Below are positions 9,069-17,679 of a stretch of DNA of 64,000 nucleotides, one piece after another. Position 1 is the first letter of the stretch. Every line of letters begins with the position of its first letter. The notes beneath the pieces were generated by a model. It worked only from the letters and a program-made list of their open reading frames with translations, was not told the DNA's origin and ran no database searches. Made by a program: the position numbers and the translations under genes. The DNA comes from Rhodobacteraceae bacterium M382. GTDB lineage: Bacteria; Pseudomonadota; Alphaproteobacteria; Rhodobacterales; Rhodobacteraceae. Where the stretch lies: the NCBI GenBank assembly GCA_025141015.1, contig CP081098.1, positions 3,230,501 to 3,294,500 on the forward strand, in the 5' to 3' direction.

Positions 9069-9455
9069 TTATTCAGGGCTCCAGGCTTCGTAATCGGCGC
9101 GATTTGCCGGTTCCTTGCCGCTGCGGATCGACCCGGCAGGCGCATAGGCCAACATGGTTCCGGTCAGGTTTTCCTGATGCGGTTTTTCCCAGGCCTTGTG
9201 CTTCAGCGGGGTCTTGGAGGGCAGTTCTTTGAACGTATGGTGCAACCAGCCATGCCAATCGGGGCTGACGCGCGAGGCTTCGGCTTCGCCATTGAACATC
9301 ACCCAACGCCGGGTGTCGTCAGCGTTGCGATAGAACACGTTGCCCTGTTCATCCTCGCCCACTTTGGTGCCTTTGCGGGCCGTATAGATCTGGGTGTTCA
9401 ACGTCGAGCCGTTCCACCAGGTTACAGCGCGCAGCAGAGTGTTCAGGATTCCCAT
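9069..9455 (-). CDS. NADH:ubiquinone oxidoreductase subunit NDUFA12
   Basis: The homolog of the mitochondrial accessory complex I subunit NDUFA12 (17.2 kDa), found in alphaproteobacterial complex I. It has 127 residues, with the family segments [25 protein letters not shown] and [15 protein letters not shown] start it at 9455 because GGAGG precedes that ATG by a few bases and the protein then begins [16 protein letters not shown]. It is 21 bp upstream of mlaD and likely in one operon with mlaD and DUF2155. Confidence 0.93.
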   Translation of the reverse strand: MGILNTLLRAVTWWNGSTLNTQIYTARKGTKVGEDEQGNVFYRNADDTRRWVMFNGEAEASRVSPDWHGWLHHTFKELPSKTPLKHKAWEKPHQENLTGTMLAYAPAGSIRSGKEPANRADYEAWSPE

Positions 9456-9564
9456 GGGTACCTCCGAAGTGTTTGCATTGTGATATGACGCAATTCGCGA
9501 CCGAGGTCCAGAGACGCTTGCCCGGATCCGGGCGTGAGAGCGCCACATTTTGACGCGTGGAACC

Positions 9565-9592
9565 CCGGACCGGCAGCAGATCGCCGGTCCGG
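9565..9592 (-). terminator. Hairpin just after the RidA gene
   Basis: CCGGACCGGC and GCCGGTCCGG form perfect 10-bp arms around an 8-base loop, 11 bp beyond the RidA stop codon. No U-tract follows, so it may be a processing or weak termination hairpin. A separate perfect palindrome, GCCCGGATCCGGGC, lies at 9520-9533. Confidence 0.5.
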
Positions 9593-9602
9593 CCTGTATT
9601 CA

Positions 9603-9968
9603 TCACGCGTCAGCAGGGGCCAAAGCGGTGAGTTCAATTTCAATACGGAATTTTGGGTCGATCAGATTGCATTCGACCATGGTTGCCGCTGGCGGATTCG
9701 CACCAAAAGTTTCCGCCAGAATCGGCAGGCAGGGAGTGAATTCGGCCGCGTCCGGAAGATAGTAGTTTACCCGCACCGCATCGGCCAATGTGGCACCTGC
9801 CTGTTCCAGGGCCCAGCGGATGGTATCCAGTGCTGATTTGCACTGGTCCTCGACTGTGTCGCCCTGGCCCACGGTTCCGGCCACGTGCACAAAACCGCCC
9901 GCGACGACTGCGCGGCAATAGCCCGCTTTGGCTTCGAATTCTCCACCCGAAGAAATACGTTTGATCAT
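9603..9968 (-). CDS. RidA/YjgF family protein
   Basis: A 121-residue member of the RidA (YjgF/YER057c/UK114) family, whose archetype deaminates reactive enamine/imine intermediates. Visible segments are VVAGGFVHVAGTVGQGD, CKSALDTIRWALEQAGA, DAVRVNYYLPDAAEF and NPPAATMVECNLIDPKFRIEIE. The canonical catalytic Arg motif (R-x-C/V near IE-I-A) is altered: the position is occupied by NLIDPKFRIEIELTA, so it probably belongs to a Rid subfamily other than RidA itself. A second family member sits at 15219-15560. The clpX terminator lies upstream of it on the same strand. Confidence 0.88.
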   Translation of the reverse strand: MIKRISSGGEFEAKAGYCRAVVAGGFVHVAGTVGQGDTVEDQCKSALDTIRWALEQAGATLADAVRVNYYLPDAAEFTPCLPILAETFGANPPAATMVECNLIDPKFRIEIELTALAPADA

Positions 9969-9985
9969 CTTTGTTCCTCCACATG

Positions 9986-10011
9986 AAAAACGGCGCGGAA
10001 ACCCGCGCCGC
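9986..10011 (-). terminator. Rho-independent terminator of clpX
   Basis: On the minus strand, CGGCGCGG and CCGCGCCG form perfect 8-bp arms around a 4-base loop, and TTTTT follows directly. It lies 24 bp past the clpX stop codon, the right place to end the clpX transcript. Confidence 0.85.
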
Positions 10012-10034
10012 TCTTGTCAGATCAATTGTCTGTA

Positions 10035-11303
10035 TCAGCCTGCCGAAACTGGCTCTTTTTCCGCATCTGCATGGATCATCAAAGGTTGTGCCGTCGACGT
10101 CACCGCCTCTTCGTTGACAACAACCTTGGTCACACTTTCCATGCCCGGCAAATCGAACATGGTATCCAGCAGGATGTCTTCCAGAATGGAGCGCAAGCCC
10201 CGGGCACCGGTTTTACGCTCGATGGCCTTTTTGGCGATGGCGCTCAGGGCGTCTTCGGTAAAGTCCAGCTCGGTCTCTTCGATTTCAAAGAGGCGCTGAT
10301 ATTGTTTGACCAGCGCGTTCTTGGGCTGTGTCAGAATGGTAACCAGCGCGTCTTCGTCCAGATCCTCGAGCGTTGCCAGAACCGGCAGACGGCCAACGAA
10401 TTCCGGAATCAAACCGAATTTCAACAGGTCCTCTGGCTCCAGATCCTGAAAAATCTCGCCCACACCACGTTCGTCATTGTCGCGCACATCTGCGCCAAAG
10501 CCCATGGCCGAACCCTTGCCCCGCTGTGCGATGATCTTGTCGAGCCCGGCAAAGGCACCGCCACAGATGAACAGGATGTTGGTGGTGTCGACCTGCAGGA
10601 ACTCCTGCTGCGGATGTTTGCGCCCACCTTGCGGTGGAACCGAAGCCACAGTGCCTTCCATCAGTTTCAGCAACGCCTGCTGAACCCCTTCGCCCGACAC
10701 ATCGCGGGTGATTGACGGATTCTCGGATTTGCGGGTGATCTTGTCGACTTCGTCGATATAGACGATGCCGCGTTGTGCGCGTTCCACATTGTATTCGCTG
10801 GACTGCAGCAGTTTGAGAATGATGTTTTCCACATCCTCGCCCACATAACCAGCTTCGGTCAGCGTGGTTGCATCCGCCATCGTGAACGGCACATCCAGAA
10901 TCCGCGCCAGCGTCTGAGCCAACAGCGTCTTGCCGCACCCGGTCGGGCCAATCAGCAGAATGTTGGATTTCGCCAACTCAATATCTGACCCCGCCTTTTG
11001 AGCGTGATTGAGACGCTTGTAGTGGTTGTGGACCGCCACAGACAGGACCCGTTTTGCGGTGGCCTGACCAATCACATAGTCGTCCAGAACATCACAGATG
11101 TCCTTGGGCGTGGGCACCCCATCCGAAGACTTGAGCCCCGAGGCCTTGGTCTCTTCTCGGATGATATCCATGCACAATTCGACACATTCATCGCAAATGA
11201 ACACGGTCGGCCCGGCGATCAGCTTGCGCACCTCGTGCTGGCTCTTGCCGCAGAAGCTGCAATAGAGCGTGTTCTTGCTGTCACCACTTGAATTCGTTGC
11301 CAT
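10035..11303 (-). CDS. clpX: ATP-dependent Clp protease ATP-binding subunit ClpX
   Basis: ClpX unfolds substrates and feeds them to ClpP. It has 422 residues. The N-terminal zinc-binding domain has Cys15, Cys18, Cys37 and Cys40 (CSFC and CDEC). Walker A is GPTGCGKT at about 119-126, the pore loop is GYVGEDVE, and Walker B is [10 protein letters not shown]. The C-terminal region contains the IGF-like contact with ClpP and the sensor segment [20 protein letters not shown] precedes the ATG at 11303. clpP lies 140 bp upstream on the same strand, the usual order. Confidence 0.98.
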   Translation of the reverse strand: MATNSSGDSKNTLYCSFCGKSQHEVRKLIAGPTVFICDECVELCMDIIREETKASGLKSSDGVPTPKDICDVLDDYVIGQATAKRVLSVAVHNHYKRLNHAQKAGSDIELAKSNILLIGPTGCGKTLLAQTLARILDVPFTMADATTLTEAGYVGEDVENIILKLLQSSEYNVERAQRGIVYIDEVDKITRKSENPSITRDVSGEGVQQALLKLMEGTVASVPPQGGRKHPQQEFLQVDTTNILFICGGAFAGLDKIIAQRGKGSAMGFGADVRDNDERGVGEIFQDLEPEDLLKFGLIPEFVGRLPVLATLEDLDEDALVTILTQPKNALVKQYQRLFEIEETELDFTEDALSAIAKKAIERKTGARGLRSILEDILLDTMFDLPGMESVTKVVVNEEAVTSTAQPLMIHADAEKEPVSAG

Positions 11304-11335
11304 ACCTAACCTTTCAGGCTTCGTCATCTGCCCAA

Positions 11336-11359
11336 GGTCCCGCAAAAATCGGCGGGACC
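11336..11359. terminator. Hairpin between clpP and clpX
   Basis: GGTCCCGC and GCGGGACC are perfect 8-bp arms around an A-rich 8-base loop. It lies between the clpP stop and the clpX start. It could partly terminate the clpP transcript or protect its 3' end, letting clpP and clpX differ in level. No clean U-tract follows, so confidence is modest. Confidence 0.45.
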
Positions 11360-11443
11360 CCGTTTCGTCATCAGCTTAGGACAGGGTTCCGGTGGCTACA
11401 ATCGCAAATTGCGTCATAAACCTCATAACCTTCCCCAACCACC

Positions 11444-12076
11444 TCAGCTTTCTGCGTCGTCGCCCTTGGCCCGGTTTTCGACGATCTCATCGATCAATCC
11501 AAAATCCTTGGCGTCCTCAGGAGACATAAAGTTGTCACGCTCCAGCGCGTTTTCAACCTTTTTGAGTCCCTGCCCCGTGTGTTTCACGTAGATTTCATTC
11601 AACCGACGCTTCAGCTTTAGGGTTTCTTCGGCGTGGATCATGATGTCGGTTGCCTGACCCTGGTACCCACCGGATGGCTGATGCACCATGACGCGGCTGT
11701 TGGGCAGCGAAAAGCGCATGCCCGGTGCCCCGGCCGCCAACAACAGCGATCCCATCGATGCCGCCTGGCCGATCACCAGGGTCGATACTTTGGGTTTGAT
11801 GTACTGCATGGTGTCATAGATCGACAAACCAGACGTCACAACGCCACCGGGGCTGTTGATGTACATGCTGATTTCCTTGGTCGGATTCTCCGCCTCAAGG
11901 TGCAACAACTGCGCCACGATCAGCGATGACATGCCATCATGCACCGGCCCATTCAGAAAAATGATCCGCTCCTTGAGCAGGCGCGAAAAGATATCATAGG
12001 CCCGTTCGCCCCGGCTGGTCTGTTCAACAACCATGGGGACAAGGGTATTCATGTAGAATTCATTGGGATCATGCAT
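11444..12076 (-). CDS. clpP: ATP-dependent Clp protease proteolytic subunit
   Basis: The serine peptidase that forms the double heptameric chamber of ClpXP. In the 210-residue protein starting [10 protein letters not shown], the triad is Ser107 (QAASMGS), His132 (VHQPSGG) and Asp181 (ERDNF). The start at 12076 matches alphaproteobacterial ClpP; an ATG at 12112 adds an unrelated stretch and one at 12052 would remove the propeptide-like lead. clpX follows downstream. The opposing GlxA-type gene starts 277 bp away, so promoters for both lie in that gap. Confidence 0.97.
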   Translation of the reverse strand: MHDPNEFYMNTLVPMVVEQTSRGERAYDIFSRLLKERIIFLNGPVHDGMSSLIVAQLLHLEAENPTKEISMYINSPGGVVTSGLSIYDTMQYIKPKVSTLVIGQAASMGSLLLAAGAPGMRFSLPNSRVMVHQPSGGYQGQATDIMIHAEETLKLKRRLNEIYVKHTGQGLKKVENALERDNFMSPEDAKDFGLIDEIVENRAKGDDAES

Positions 12077-12353
12077 AGAATTTGCCTGCTTTGATGGACT
12101 GACCGGGACCATACCCGAAACTGCGTTACCCGAGTCTTAGTATTGCCCAATGGGGCCTGCAAGGGGCAGGCACAGAATTTGCACCCCCAACTTGACCTGC
12201 AACGTGTCGCAAACTGTCAAACCCCCGTCGAAAAGACACGGTCAACGGGGCGTCGATGGTCGTAGGTCGGTGCAGATCGCAACACGATTGCGCGGTGTGG
12301 CACCTGCCAGCTGACCCAACCGGGTTCGGTCCAGGTTTGAGAGAGAGTTGCGG

Positions 12354-13361
12354 ATGGATTATGATGGTTTCATCCAGAAAGGGGCAGCGGCCAAGCTGGC
12401 TGTGCCCTTTACCGGAGCGCCCCAGGATTTTTATTTCCTGCTGTTGCCCAAGGCAACGATGCTGCCGGTCGCCGCTGCGATTGAACCGCTTCGGATCGCC
12501 AACCAGGTCACCAATACCGAATTGTACCGCTGGTACATCATGACCGAAGACGGCGAACCGGTGAAATGTTCCAACGGGATGACTGTGACGCCGGACCTGG
12601 CATTGCAACCGCTGCCATCAGATGCGGTTGGATTCGTATGCTCTGGCGTTGAACCGCATACCTCGGCCAGCGAAATCACCCTGAACTGGCTGCGCCGCGA
12701 ACATCGGTTCGGGCGCCGTCTGGGCGGGATCTGTACCGGAGCATTCGCCCTGGCCCAGGCCGGACTGTTGCGCGAACAGCCCTTTACGCTGCATTGGGAA
12801 AACCAACCGGGGTTTGTGGAAATGTTCCCGCGGCTGACCCCCTCGCCCAATATTTTTGAAATCGTGGGGCGCCTGTTGACCTGTGGTGGGGGCAATGCCG
12901 CCACCGACATGATGCTGAACCTGATCGAAGAGCGCCACGGCAAAAAGCTGGCCATCATCATTGCCGACATGTGCCTGCATGTCCGCTCGGGTGGTCAGGC
13001 AGCTCCTCAGAAGTCGAATTATGCGGTTGCGATCGGCAGCCGCAACCAACGGCTGCTTTCGGCCTTGCAGCTGATGCAGGATTCGATCGAAGAACCGCTG
13101 TCGATCGGCGAGCTCTGCGACCAGCTGGATATTTCGCGTCGGCAACTGGAGCGCCTGTTTTCGCGCTATCTGAACGAAAGTCCGATGCATGTGTATTTCG
13201 ACATGCGCCTGTCGCATGCCTATGCGTTGATGAATGAAACCGCCATGTCCGTGACCGAAATCGCCCTGGCGTCGGGGTTCAATTCGGCGACACATTTTTC
13301 CCGCCAGTTCAAACGAAAATTCGGGGCCTCGCCGCATTTCTTTCGCAAGGGATGGTCATAA
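12354..13361 (+). CDS. GlxA-family AraC regulator with DJ-1/PfpI-like domain
   Basis: A 335-residue activator. Residues about 20-195 form a class I amidotransferase-like (DJ-1/PfpI) sensor domain, with RLGGICTGAFALAQAGLL at the nucleophile elbow. Residues about 225-330 form the AraC DNA-binding domain (LSIGELCDQLDISRRQLERLF, then VTEIALASGFNSATHFSRQFK). Homologs control choline, betaine, carnitine or arginine use (GbdR, CdhR, ArgR type); the target here is not shown by neighbours. GAGAGAG precedes the ATG at 12354; a TTG six bases earlier is less likely. Confidence 0.9.
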   Translation: MDYDGFIQKGAAAKLAVPFTGAPQDFYFLLLPKATMLPVAAAIEPLRIANQVTNTELYRWYIMTEDGEPVKCSNGMTVTPDLALQPLPSDAVGFVCSGVEPHTSASEITLNWLRREHRFGRRLGGICTGAFALAQAGLLREQPFTLHWENQPGFVEMFPRLTPSPNIFEIVGRLLTCGGGNAATDMMLNLIEERHGKKLAIIIADMCLHVRSGGQAAPQKSNYAVAIGSRNQRLLSALQLMQDSIEEPLSIGELCDQLDISRRQLERLFSRYLNESPMHVYFDMRLSHAYALMNETAMSVTEIALASGFNSATHFSRQFKRKFGASPHFFRKGWS

Positions 13362-13434
13362 CCGGGCGGTCGTGACTCTGGGTTCGATTTGACCTACAAG
13401 CCACCGCCTGACCCCCTAACCTGTGGCCGTACCG

Positions 13435-15096
13435 ATGACCGAACACCGCTCCGAACTGTTGATGCCTGCGGGCAACCTGCGCAAGCTGAAGATGGCAATC
13501 CTGTATGGGGCCGACGCCGTCTATCTGGGCACGCCGGACATGTCGCTGCGCACCAAATCCGAATTCTCGCTGGATGATGTGATCGAAGGGGTCCAGTTCT
13601 GCCACGATCACGGGCGGCGCGCCTACCTGACGCTGAACCTGTTTTCCCACAACAAAGACATTCCCAAGCTGAATGAATACATCGACACCGTCCGCAAGGT
13701 GCAGCCCGACGGGTTGATCATCGCCGACCCCGGTGTGTTCCAATACGTAAAGGAACGCGCCCCGGAAATCCCCCTGCATGTCTCCACACAGGCCAATATC
13801 TGCTCCTGGCTGTCCGTGAAATTCTGGCAGGACCAGGGGGCCGATCTGGTGGTGCTCGCGCGGGAGGTCTCTTATCCGGAGCTGGTGGAAATCCGCGAGA
13901 AATGTCCAGACATCAAGATTGAATCCTTTGTACATGGTGCCATGTGCATGACCTATTCAGGCCGATGCCTGTTGTCGAATTTCATGGCAGAACGCGGTGC
14001 CAATCAGGGCAACTGCGCCAATTCCTGCCGCTGGAACTACGGTGTAAGGATGCGCCTGAAAGACGGCACCGTGCAAGAGCTGGAGATCAACGAAGACAAC
14101 GCCCATCTGTTCGAATTTCTGCTCGAAGAGGGCTGTCGCCCAGGTGAGCTGATGCCGATCGAAGAGGACGGGCGGGGGTCATATATCCTGAACTCACGCG
14201 ATTTGTGCATCATGCCGAAACTGGATGACTACCTGAAAATCGGTATCGACAGTCTCAAGGTCGAAGGCCGCGGCAAGTCCGAATATTACGCCGCCGTGGT
14301 GGCGCGCGCTTATCGGATGGCGATCGACGATTATTATGCCGATCCGGACAATTGGAGCCCGAAGCCTTATATGCGCGAATTGGAGGCGGTGGGGAACCGG
14401 GGCTACACCCTGGCCTTCCACGATGGCCGTCTCTCCAATCTCGCACATGATTACGAACACACCGCGTCGCTGGCACAGTGGGAATATGCCGGTGTGGTGA
14501 CCAAAGTCACCGACGATGCTTTTCACGTGCTGGTCAAATCCAAATTGACCGCCGGAGAGGTTCTGGAGTTCGTCTCGCCCCTGTCTCGCGACACAGTTCT
14601 GCTGCGAGTCTATGATTTTGAACGGGTCAAAGACGGCAAACGAATGGACGTGGTACACGGCAGCACTCAGAGCGAGATTCGCCTGCCCTTTTCCCTGTTC
14701 GACCACGAAGACATCGCGGATCTCAAGGCCCGTTTCCCGACCTATTCCGTGCTGCGCAAGGAACGTGCCCTAACCGATGAGCAATGGAACCGGGTGCGGT
14801 TTGACAAATTGACCCAGGCGCTGGAAGTCACCGGACAGGAGAACCCCAAAGCCTATGCGCGCCGCCGCGATGCGTTGGCCGACAGCGTGGCCCAGGACCA
14901 CAACGAAAAGCGGTTCAAGACCAACCGCGTGGGTGTGGAGGGCTGCTGTGGCAAAGGATGCAACGGCTGTTTGATCTTCTGGCAAGGCGAGGAGTACGCC
15001 AAGGCCCGCGAGATCCTGCAAAAGCGCAAACAGGGCGAAATGCTGAGCCGCGCCGAGGCGACGGAGTTCAAGATGCCCAGTGGGCAATACGCCTGA
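13435..15096 (+). CDS. Peptidase U32 family protein with extra C-terminal Cys cluster
   Basis: A 553-residue member of the U32 family, whose characterised relatives TrhP and RlhA hydroxylate tRNA or rRNA in E. coli rather than cleave proteins. The U32 signature runs at about 163-181 (ESFVHGAMCMTYSGRC), and Cys171, Cys178, Cys194 and Cys198 fit the iron-sulfur ligands. The C-terminal tail adds CCGKGCNGC at 504-512, which could bind a second metal centre. ATG 13435 gives MTEHRSELLMPAGN; a GTG at 13423 is the alternative. It faces a RidA gene across the multi-hairpin element. Confidence 0.9.
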   Translation: MTEHRSELLMPAGNLRKLKMAILYGADAVYLGTPDMSLRTKSEFSLDDVIEGVQFCHDHGRRAYLTLNLFSHNKDIPKLNEYIDTVRKVQPDGLIIADPGVFQYVKERAPEIPLHVSTQANICSWLSVKFWQDQGADLVVLAREVSYPELVEIREKCPDIKIESFVHGAMCMTYSGRCLLSNFMAERGANQGNCANSCRWNYGVRMRLKDGTVQELEINEDNAHLFEFLLEEGCRPGELMPIEEDGRGSYILNSRDLCIMPKLDDYLKIGIDSLKVEGRGKSEYYAAVVARAYRMAIDDYYADPDNWSPKPYMRELEAVGNRGYTLAFHDGRLSNLAHDYEHTASLAQWEYAGVVTKVTDDAFHVLVKSKLTAGEVLEFVSPLSRDTVLLRVYDFERVKDGKRMDVVHGSTQSEIRLPFSLFDHEDIADLKARFPTYSVLRKERALTDEQWNRVRFDKLTQALEVTGQENPKAYARRRDALADSVAQDHNEKRFKTNRVGVEGCCGKGCNGCLIFWQGEEYAKAREILQKRKQGEMLSRAEATEFKMPSGQYA

Positions 15097-15116
15097 TCAG
15101 ACGCACAACAGTGCCG

Positions 15117-15207
15117 TCGGGCGGACATTTTCTTACCCAAGAAAATGACCAATAAAATTAGCAATTTTATTAGGCGGAATTTTATTGAAAAATTCCGCGC
15201 CGCCCGA
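15117..15207. repeat. Multi-hairpin (cloverleaf-like) intergenic element
   Basis: Outer arms TCGGGCGG (15117-15124) and CCGCCCGA (15200-15207) pair perfectly and enclose three perfect hairpins in a row. These are ATTTTCTT/AAGAAAAT (15127-15146), AATAAAATT/AATTTTATT (15151-15171) and GCGGAATTTT/AAAATTCCGC (15174-15198). The element fills the gap between the convergent U32 and RidA genes almost exactly. It is AT-rich inside, unlike its surroundings. It could be a bidirectional terminator, a dispersed palindromic repeat or a structured RNA. Confidence 0.75.
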
Positions 15208-15218
15208 TGATCTCAATC

Positions 15219-15560
15219 TCAATCGTAAGCCGCGTCGACAATCATCTCTACTTTCAGCTCGGCGCGGGCCAATTTGGCCTCGCCACAGGCACGTGCCGGG
15301 GCGTGGCCTTCGGGAACCCAAGCGTTCCAAACCTCGTTCAAACCGGCAAAATCGCTCATATCGGCCAGCCAGATGGTCACCCGCAGCATCTTTTCGCGCG
15401 ATGATCCGGCCTGGGTCAGCAGCGCGTCGACCCGGCGCAGGCATTCTTCGGTCTGGGCCTGGATCGTGTCGCCTTCGCCAACCTGGCCCGTAATATAAGC
15501 CACACCATTGTGTTTCACGATTTTCGAGGACCGGACTCCGGTTTCAATACGTTCGATCAT
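15219..15560 (-). CDS. RidA family protein, second copy
   Basis: A 113-residue Rid-family protein with segments [43 protein letters not shown] and [25 protein letters not shown]. The RAC motif followed by an A-L-KVEM strand matches the substrate-pocket Arg and Cys of enamine deaminase-type RidA better than the 9603-9968 copy does. AGAGGGA precedes the ATG at 15560, which I prefer to the longer frame starting at 15665. It converges on the U32 gene across the multi-hairpin element. Confidence 0.9.
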   Translation of the reverse strand: MIERIETGVRSSKIVKHNGVAYITGQVGEGDTIQAQTEECLRRVDALLTQAGSSREKMLRVTIWLADMSDFAGLNEVWNAWVPEGHAPARACGEAKLARAELKVEMIVDAAYD

Positions 15561-15677
15561 GTGCTGTCCCTCTGTTGATAACGTTTCACATTGCGCGCTG
15601 AATGACCGCAAAGCCGGAACACTACAACCATCAAACCCGGCGTCACGGGCGCGCAAAGCGGACAAAGAGGATCAACA

Positions 15678-16247
15678 TTATTCCTTGATCATTAAAACCC
15701 AGCGGGTGCCATCGCTTTGCCAGCCGTTTTTGACCATCGCCCGGGTCGCACTGGCCCGATACCCCATGCGTTCATACAGGGCCCGCGCGCGGGTATTGTT
15801 ATCTGCCACCACCAGGCTCATGCCATTGGGTCCCCGGAACTGTTCGGCAAACCCCAGCAAGGCGCTGCCGATCCCCTGCCCGCGTTGATCAGCCAGAGTC
15901 GACAGGACAAAAATATATCCGGTGCCCGGGGCCTCGTGCTCCAATTCCAGCAACGGGCGGAAAGCAGCCGGGGTTGCATCGTCGATTTTTTCCGGGTGAT
16001 CGGGAATGCCATGCGTAATCAAACAGCCGCTGCGACCCGCGTCCGTTTCGGCTACCCATGCCTTGGTATAGGAAATCCCGGCCTCCTCACCCTGAACCCG
16101 ATCCAGCGCAAACCCCCAGGCATCCTGTCCCGGGGCCGCCAGTTCAGCCCACATATGCTTGGCCAGCCCTTCGGTGGCCCGGTCAATCAGCGGTACAAGG
16201 AACTGTGCATCTTCACGGTCAGCACGTCTGATTTTCAGATCGGGCAT
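15678..16247 (-). CDS. GNAT family N-acetyltransferase
   Basis: A 189-residue acetyltransferase of the Gcn5-related fold. The acetyl-CoA binding motif A is visible as YIFVLSTLADQRGQGIGSALL, followed by motif B with ADNNTRARALYERMGY. The N-terminal half (IRRADREDAQFLVPLIDRATEG) is typical of small-molecule or peptide acetylating members; the acceptor is not predictable. GAGGTG lies before the ATG at 16247. It is on the same strand as the downstream RidA gene, 118 bp apart. Confidence 0.88.
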   Translation of the reverse strand: MPDLKIRRADREDAQFLVPLIDRATEGLAKHMWAELAAPGQDAWGFALDRVQGEEAGISYTKAWVAETDAGRSGCLITHGIPDHPEKIDDATPAAFRPLLELEHEAPGTGYIFVLSTLADQRGQGIGSALLGFAEQFRGPNGMSLVVADNNTRARALYERMGYRASATRAMVKNGWQSDGTRWVLMIKE

Positions 16248-16322
16248 GTGGCACCTCACTTCTTAATGCCCCCAGTATGCCAGAGGTTGCGCGATCAGCC
16301 AAACCAGCCGTTCAGAACGAAG

Positions 16323-16345
16323 CAGGGCGCCGTTTTGGCGCCCTG
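16323..16345 (-). terminator. Hairpin after soxF
   Basis: CAGGGCGCC and GGCGCCCTG form perfect 9-bp arms around a 5-base loop, 33 bp beyond the soxF stop. It is well placed to end the long sox transcript, although no U-tract follows. The loop reads GTTTT on the plus strand. Confidence 0.6.
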
Positions 16346-16377
16346 TGATCAAACCGGTTGAAATCCCCGCGAAAAGC

Positions 16378-17640
16378 TCAGCCAAACATGTCCGAGGTGA
16401 TCCCGGCATACCACCCGATGCTCTCCTCATATGTGGCTTCGCGCAGCTCGCCGCTTTCGCCGGTTTGCGAGATGAACCCGTCGACCTTGGCAATCTTCTC
16501 TTCGGTCGCCTCGTAGGTGGCGCCAACTTTGACCCCGTCATTGGTGCCGATCAGCGACCAGCAAGTGTTCGAGAATTTGGCCGGGAACATTTTGGAGTCG
16601 GTCAGGGCCGCGCGCACGGCCATGGCGGCCACTTTGGCCTGCGAGTTTGCCGAGAACCCGGATTTGGGCATGTCGCCCTGAGCACAGGCGTCACCCAATA
16701 CATGGATGTTTTCGTCCAATCGGCTTTGCATGGTGCGCCCATCAACCGGTGCCCAATTGCCTTCGGTGATGCCGGCCATTTCACAGATTCGACCCGCCTT
16801 CATCGCCGGAATGACATTGCAGACATCCACCGGGGTGATTTCCCCATCAATTGTCACGGTCATGGCATCGGGATCTACCGACACGATGTCTCCGCCAAAG
16901 TCGGGGCCGATCCAATCAATCATGCCATCGTAATGATTGGCCCATCCTTCCTGGAACAGCGCCATCTTGGAAAACTTTGGTTTTGGATCGGCGATGATGA
17001 TCTTGGCCGTCGGGTTCCGTTCCTTCAACACATGGGCGATCATCGACACGCGTTCATAGGGGCCCGGAGGGCAGCGGAACGGATTGGGTGGCGCGACCAT
17101 GGCGAATGTGCCGCCTTCGGGCATGGATTCAATCTGGGCCTTGAGCAGTTCGGACTGGGACCCAGCCTTGTAGGCATGGGGCATTTTGTTCTGAGCTGTG
17201 ACGTCCCAGCCTCCGACTGCTCCGTCAATGAAATCAATACCCGGGCTCAGCACCAGCCGGTCATAAGGCAGCCAGCCCCCCCCCGCCAGCGTCACGGTCT
17301 TGGCGTCGCGGTCAATCCCGACAGCCCAGTCATGCACCACGTTGATGCCGTATTCGCTGGCCAGCTTGCCATAGGAATGGGCGATCGAGGACAGTTCGCG
17401 GAACCCCCCGATGTAAAGATTGGAAAAGAAGCAGGTGTAATAGCTGCGGCTGGGTTCAACCAGGGTGACATCAATCGCCCCCTTGGACCCTTTGGCGATA
17501 TACCGCGCGGCTGTGGCCCCACCAGCACCGCCGCCAATCACCACGACACGGGGTTTGGCCGCACCCAGAACCATGGGGGCCTGAAGGGCTGCTGCGGCGG
17601 CAACGCCGGTGCCCAGGAATGTCCGTCTGTTAAAAGTCAT
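16378..17640 (-). CDS. soxF: SoxF, flavoprotein of flavocytochrome c-type sulfide dehydrogenase
   Basis: A 420-residue FAD flavoprotein that with the cytochrome SoxE forms a periplasmic sulfide dehydrogenase. A Tat signal (NRRTFLGTGVAAAAA) leads into the Rossmann motif VVVIGGGAGGATAARYI, with redox-active Cys in YYTCFFSNLYIGG and NPFRCPPGPYER. HVLGDACAQGDMPKSGFSANSQAK is the second FAD-binding segment, and the C-terminal part is the FCSD flavin-binding domain (NTCWSLIGTNDGVKVGATYE). It is the last gene of the sox run, 39 bp after soxE, and a hairpin follows. Confidence 0.95.
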   Translation of the reverse strand: MTFNRRTFLGTGVAAAAALQAPMVLGAAKPRVVVIGGGAGGATAARYIAKGSKGAIDVTLVEPSRSYYTCFFSNLYIGGFRELSSIAHSYGKLASEYGINVVHDWAVGIDRDAKTVTLAGGGWLPYDRLVLSPGIDFIDGAVGGWDVTAQNKMPHAYKAGSQSELLKAQIESMPEGGTFAMVAPPNPFRCPPGPYERVSMIAHVLKERNPTAKIIIADPKPKFSKMALFQEGWANHYDGMIDWIGPDFGGDIVSVDPDAMTVTIDGEITPVDVCNVIPAMKAGRICEMAGITEGNWAPVDGRTMQSRLDENIHVLGDACAQGDMPKSGFSANSQAKVAAMAVRAALTDSKMFPAKFSNTCWSLIGTNDGVKVGATYEATEEKIAKVDGFISQTGESGELREATYEESIGWYAGITSDMFG

Positions 17641-17679
17641 GTGGTCTCTCCTCCCTGAAAATGAAACCGCGCCCGAGAG

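Noticed and set aside
12120-12200. Heat-shock-type promoter upstream of clpP
   Set aside because: A CCCCATTG string resembles a sigma-32 -10 element, but no -35 CTTGAAA-like sequence is at the right distance.
16345-17658. A 437-codon open frame antisense to soxF
   Set aside because: soxF has a Tat signal and FAD motifs; the opposite frame is His/Gly-rich noise.
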